In this document: positions 60,317-64,000 of the stretch, in pieces | Layout: each line of letters opens with the position of its first letter | How positions within the stretch are numbered: position 1 is the stretch's first letter | Assembly: GCA_036346255.1 (NCBI GenBank) | Contig: CM070625.1 | Span: 20,049,488 to 20,113,487 of the forward strand | Length of the DNA stretch: 64,000 bases | Direction of reading: 5' to 3' | Source of the DNA: Ampelocalamus luodianensis | Taxonomy: Eukaryota; Streptophyta; Magnoliopsida; Poales; Poaceae | Notes under the pieces: generated by a model | The model's database searches: none | What the model saw: the letters and a program-made list of their open reading frames with translations, nothing else | What the model was told of the DNA's origin: nothing | Translations under genes and position numbers: made by a program

Positions 60317-60860
60317 TCAATACGTACCACCTGATGGAATGCAGAGTCCGACTGAGTGGGGGTACGTGTCGCTCATTGCGGCCTTGTGCCGTGGTGGGTC
60401 ATCCAAGACCCTGACGCAACGAACCCTTGTCCGAGTAGAGTACCACTCGATGTACTCCTCATACGTCTCGGGATCATAGGGAACATCCTCCTGGACCATG
60501 TCCTCTAAGGCGTGGAGCCACAGCACAACCCAAGGGGCCATCTTGTCAGCCCAAGAAGTCATACCAGGTACTCCCTTCCTGGTGTACCTGTGGAAGGCAA
60601 AACGATAAATTCGTGAGTCCACCTACATAAGTTAGACCGAAATTGAGTACACGAAAGTTAGAACTACACATACCTTGGAACCCAACATGGGTCCACCCTT
60701 CATGCCCTCATGGGCGTGCGCAGCCGCAACACGCTAATCTCAATGGGTTGCTCACCCTCCTAGGGGAGGATGATACTGAGGCAGCTACGGTGAGTCACGT
60801 TAACGGCTGGGTCAAGCGGCTTGTACGACTACTGCGCAGTGTCTTCTTGGGCCGTCATAC
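60317..60860 (-). pseudogene. Plant mobile domain (PMD, MAIL1-like) fragment
   Basis: On the minus strand a 101-codon frame (60317-60622) contains KMAPWVVLWLHALEDMV and DPETYEEYIEWYSTRTRVR. The YxEYxxWYxxRTR pattern recurs in transposon-associated plant mobile domain proteins. An upstream piece (about 60660-60860) reads VNVTHRSCLSIILP...EISVLRLRTPMRA...VDPCWVPR and ends at a good splice donor (GGTATGTG), but it has stops. The fragment is cut by the LTR start at 60294. It is a relic with no full-length protein. Confidence 0.6.
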
Positions 60861-60948
60861 ATGAAAATTCAGTGTATACATTGTAAACACTACAAAATAT
60901 ACACAAAATGTAATAAGAGAGGACATATCTAATTAATTAAATAATTGC

Positions 60949-61290
60949 ACCAAATTGAAGCTGATAATATTTTAATTAAGATCTGCACAACCTATGTAGC
61001 TACTCGAAATTTTTATAGAATTTTTAGTGCTATCTTGCTATTTTCCTAGCTTAAAAGGTATTTTCAGCGTTTTAAAATTATTTTCCTTGCACAAATGACA
61101 ACCAAATTGATGTTGAAAATATTTTAATTAGGCTCTACACACCCTATGTAACTACTCTGAATTTTTATAGAATATTTAGAGCTATCTTGCTATTTTTCTA
61201 GCTTAAAAGGTATTTTCAGCGTTTTAAAATTATTTACCGTGCAGAAATAACAACCAAATTGATGGTGAGAATATTTTAATTAGCCCAACG
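60949..61290. repeat. 152-bp tandem repeat, about 2.2 copies
   Basis: Units start ACCAAATTGA at 60949, 61101 and 61253, an exact period of 152 bp. Each carries TATTTTAATTA, then CTTAAAAGGTATTTTCAGCG. The third copy is partial. AT-rich and non-coding; it lies just upstream (minus-strand sense) of the mobile-domain fragment. Confidence 0.9.
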
Positions 61291-61914
61291 CATGGCGCCA
61301 ACATGGTGGGTTTTCGAAACCCTTCAAGAATCCCATCCTCACCTTATCCTGCTAGATCATCTTCTTCCTGCATGATTATTTAGATCCAGGCCATGCATCC
61401 CTTTTTTCCCTTTTGTTTCTTCCTACTGGATGAACATCTCTTTGTTGCTTTTGCCAAAGGGATTGATGACACTTGACAGATCTTGTTTGAAACAGATGAT
61501 CAAACTGACACAAAGATTCCGAAGGGGATGGTAAAAGCATTTGCTTTGGCACATAGTGCACAACTGGTCATCCCAGATTTGCAACAAGCAGATATTGTGC
61601 TCCATTATTAACATAGACAATGGTTTTCCTATAGGGACAAAATTCACATATGAGTGCCAAACTAACAGTCACCATTTTTCCAACTTATAAAATTATATTC
61701 TGCATATCCAATAAATGCCAGGATTTATGGGATTGGTGTGAAATTGTTGTTTAATGGCGGAATAGAGTTGTGAAAAGAACAATCATCAAAGACATGTTTT
61801 TTTAAAAAAAAAATAGATGTGATCCCCGGTATGTTTTTACTTTTATCAGGAGAATGTTCTTTGTTTCCTCTATTAAACCCTAGGAAAAAATTTAGGAAAA
61901 AGTCTGGTTTACTG

Positions 61915-62213
61915 GTGCCGCCGCCTCCTGGTGCCGCTCCCTCCCTCTCTGGCGCCGCCTCCTCCTGGTACCGCCGCCGCAACTCAACCCGCCTCCTCCT
62001 AGTACCGCCGCCACCGCTCGGCCCGCTTCCTCCTGGTGTCGCCGCCTCCTGGTTCCGCTCCCTCCCTCTTTGGCGCCACCTCCTCCTGGTGCCGCCGCCG
62101 CCGCTTAGCCCGCCTCCTCCTGGTGTCACTGCCTCCTAGTGCCGCTCCCTCCCTCTCTGGCGCCGCCTCCTCCTGGTGTCGCCGCCGCCGCTCAGCCTGC
62201 CTCCTACTCCAGC
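61915..62213. repeat. GC-rich compound minisatellite
   Basis: About eight units of CTCCTCCTGGTGCCGCCGCC alternate with CCGCTCCCTCCCTCTCTGGC, giving a higher-order period near 88 bp. Open frames on both strands (Gly/Arg-rich or Pro-rich) follow from the repeat and are not genes. Confidence 0.85.
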
Positions 62214-62700
62214 CGTGTACGACTACGAGAGCGAGGCGGTGGACGCCATGGCCGAGAGCGCGCGCTGCCGGGGCTCGGACGTCATGCACCCGAGCTTCGC
62301 GTGGCCGAGCATGCGGGTCCACGCCGCGAGCCGCAAGAAGCCGCTCGGGAAGGGGTGGCGCGAGCGCAACATCGGCGAGGGCTCTTCGTGTTCACCGGTG
62401 TCGTGCATGACGGGCGTGAGGTACCGCACACGTGGATGGCGGCGCGAGCAAGGTTTGCGGGCTCTTCATCAAGAAGGCCGGCCTCGCGCGCTCGGCGCTC
62501 GGCATCGCGCGCGACATCGGCGTCGTCGGCATCGTCCGACACGGCGGTGATCGCTCCACGACGGCTACTCCACCGAGCTCGAAATCCTCGGCTTCCCAAG
62601 CTCGTCGAGCGCGCGAGCGACGACATCGATACCACCCGCTCCTTCTCCAGTCCGCTCAGCGCCACGCCATCGCCCGCATGACCCCGCAGCAAACAAGGAA
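62213..62700 (+). pseudogene. Unidentified GC-rich gene fragment
   Basis: Coding-like GC-rich sequence opens with VYDYESEAVDAMAESARC and SDVMHPSFAWPSMRVHA. It shifts frame near 62380 (FVFTGVVHDGREVPHTW in the next frame), then reads CGLFIKKAGLARSALGIA and GVVGIVRH in another. I do not recognise the family. It has no start codon context of its own and is embedded between a minisatellite and a palindromic MITE. A captured gene fragment inside a transposon is the simplest reading. Confidence 0.5.
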
Positions 62701-62840
62701 GAGACTCTGCCGACAGCACTTGGCCCTGCCCCTCGCCGCCAACAGCACTTGGCATATACTACATGTGTATGTGGCTTGTATACTGTATTGTACATGTGTA
62801 CGTGGCTTTATACATATTGTACAAAACCACCTATTCAAAC

Positions 62841-63113
62841 CAGCCCAGGGGGTGTATTGACCGATTTTCGCAAATTTAGGGGGTAAAATAATCGGCTTTG
62901 TTGTTCAGGGGGTAAACCAGACTTTTCTGATAGTTCGAGAGAGTAAACCGGACTTTTTTCAAAAAAAATATATGCTAATAGTTTTTAGGAATAAGTCCAG
63001 TTTACTCCCTCCAACTATCAGAAAAGTCTGGTTTACCCCCCTGAACTACAAAACCGGTTATTTAACCCCCTGAACTTGTGAAATCCGAACAATAAACCCC
63101 TCGGGCTGGTTTC
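62841..63113. mobile_element. Palindromic MITE-like element
   Basis: Arms of about 115 bp face each other around a short AT-rich centre (about 62962-62990). CCAGCCCAGGGGG at the left mirrors CCCCTCGGGCTGG at the right, and GGGGGTAAACCAGACTTTTC mirrors GAAAAGTCTGGTTTACCCCC. No target duplication could be fixed. The word AAAAAGTCTGGTTTAC also occurs at 61896, left of the minisatellite, in the orientation of an outer inverted repeat. Confidence 0.75.
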
Positions 63114-64000
63114 GCGTGGCGATTTTGCACATGTGGCATCTCATTTGTCCTAGTCAGCATGTGGGTCCCGCTGGACAGTGGCTTGGCTCACGACCACATT
63201 GCGTGGACCGAGCCCACATGCACTGGTCCATGGGTTCTTGACAGCCATTAACTCATCGGGTACCACTGTCATAGACTCAAAGACAACACTTCTTTTCTAC
63301 CTCATTCCCCATTCTATCTCCCCTCCCCAATCTCCATTTCTATCTCTTGTAGCTTGCTCTCCACCGAAGCTTGCACCATGGTGTCTCCTCCTCCGACCGC
63401 CGGCCGGATACCGGCTCCCTACACCGCCTCCGCCGTCCTGCGCGCTCGCGCGCCTCCAGTGGTCGGCGCTGCCTCCTCTCACTCGGTCGGCTCTCTCTCT
63501 CTCTCTATGGTGCCTCCTACCCGACGCCTCCCATTCGACCACTGCAGCCGGCACCGGCGGCTACGCCACCGGCTCTTTGCCCCGCGCCGCCGCCCGCCAC
63601 CACACACTCTCGCCCGCAGTCACTCTCTCTTCAGCGCCTCTTCCTCCCCCTTTCTTCTCTGTGGTGGAGCTCCTCCTCTCCCATCCAGATCCGGCACTGC
63701 TCGGGTTTTGCGAACCTCCGGCTGCTCCCCTCCGTGGTCGCCGCCTCGGTTGCTCTCTGGGACTCCTGGTTGTTTCCCTCATCGACCTCTTCGGTTGCCT
63801 CATGGCTACTCTACTCCGGCGATCCCCTTACCTTTTACTCTTATTTCATTTTCCCGTGATCGAATAATCCCCAATTTGATTTGTGGTCCAAATGAGACGT
63901 TGCTTGAGGTTTTTGGGGGATTTTGGTGGTGATAGCCTAGGGGCTGAGATTTGGTGGTGGCTTGGGCATGGTGCTTGTGGCGCACCACAGGGGGCCGAGC
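63114..64000. other. Window end, no supported gene
   Basis: The sequence becomes C/T-rich (63290-63870) and is open in three plus-strand frames with Ser/Pro/Leu-rich, low-complexity products. No domain, splice structure or transposon end is visible. It could be a 5' UTR or an LTR that continues past the window. Confidence 0.4.

Noticed and set aside
61725..62322. Gly/Arg-rich proteins on the minus strand
   Set aside because: They are translations of a minisatellite.
63178..63932. Frames of 229 and 192 codons at the window end
   Set aside because: Ser/Pro/Leu-rich low-complexity products open in three frames, with no splice or domain support.

Overview
This is nuclear DNA of a grass. The subterminal TTTGCCGAGTGC words of the CACTA element at 4596-8558 are typical of panicoid grasses (maize, sorghum, Setaria and relatives), so a panicoid is the best guess. 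The window is mostly nested transposable elements, with a small gene island from about 26 to 46.5 kb. No rRNA, tRNA or CRISPR was seen.

Layout. 1-3008: 3' part of a Ty1/copia element with its 3' LTR. 3009-4595: spacer with an array of short palindromes. 4596-8558: non-autonomous CACTA element (TSD AAC) carrying a 0.87-kb hairpin, a GC-extreme block and a minisatellite. 8761-9063: MITE. 9162-22813: complete but frameshifted Ty3/gypsy chromovirus on the minus strand (3.4-kb LTRs, TSD ACGAA, iMet primer site, chromodomain, possible extra ORF upstream of gag). It carries a regular array of 11 short stem-loops just ahead of gag. 23096-25982: an element with long inverted repeats, split by a Helitron and a Tourist-like MITE. 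26234-30408: an intact F-box/DUF295 gene and a decayed tandem copy, separated by a MITE that contains a solo LTR. 32475-33091: ribosomal protein uS8 (RPS15A). 34598-36823: a second Helitron of the same family, inverted. 37728-40340: RABE1-type Rab GTPase in eight coding exons. About 40865-41690: truncated LINE. 41823-42440: C2H2 zinc-finger repressor with an EAR motif, minus strand. 44183-46542: coatomer zeta subunit in six coding exons, the first holding only the ATG. 46.6-64 kb: MITEs, a second gypsy pol remnant with its LTR, further LTR fragments, a hAT-like element, a plant-mobile-domain fragment, tandem repeats, an unidentified gene fragment and a palindromic MITE.

The five expressed-looking genes are unrelated in function: translation (uS8), post-Golgi traffic (RABE1), COPI retrograde traffic (zeta-COP), transcriptional repression (zinc finger) and an F-box protein. 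They are ordinary plant genes with clean splice sites and reading frames.

The two most unusual signals are both in the transposon fraction. One is the 23-24-nt-periodic stem-loop array in the chromovirus leader. The other is a recurrent loss or scrambling of CAG/CTG sites (often read as CG) in the copia and chromovirus copies, absent from the genes. The second may be a long-read consensus artefact at methylated CHG sites rather than biology.
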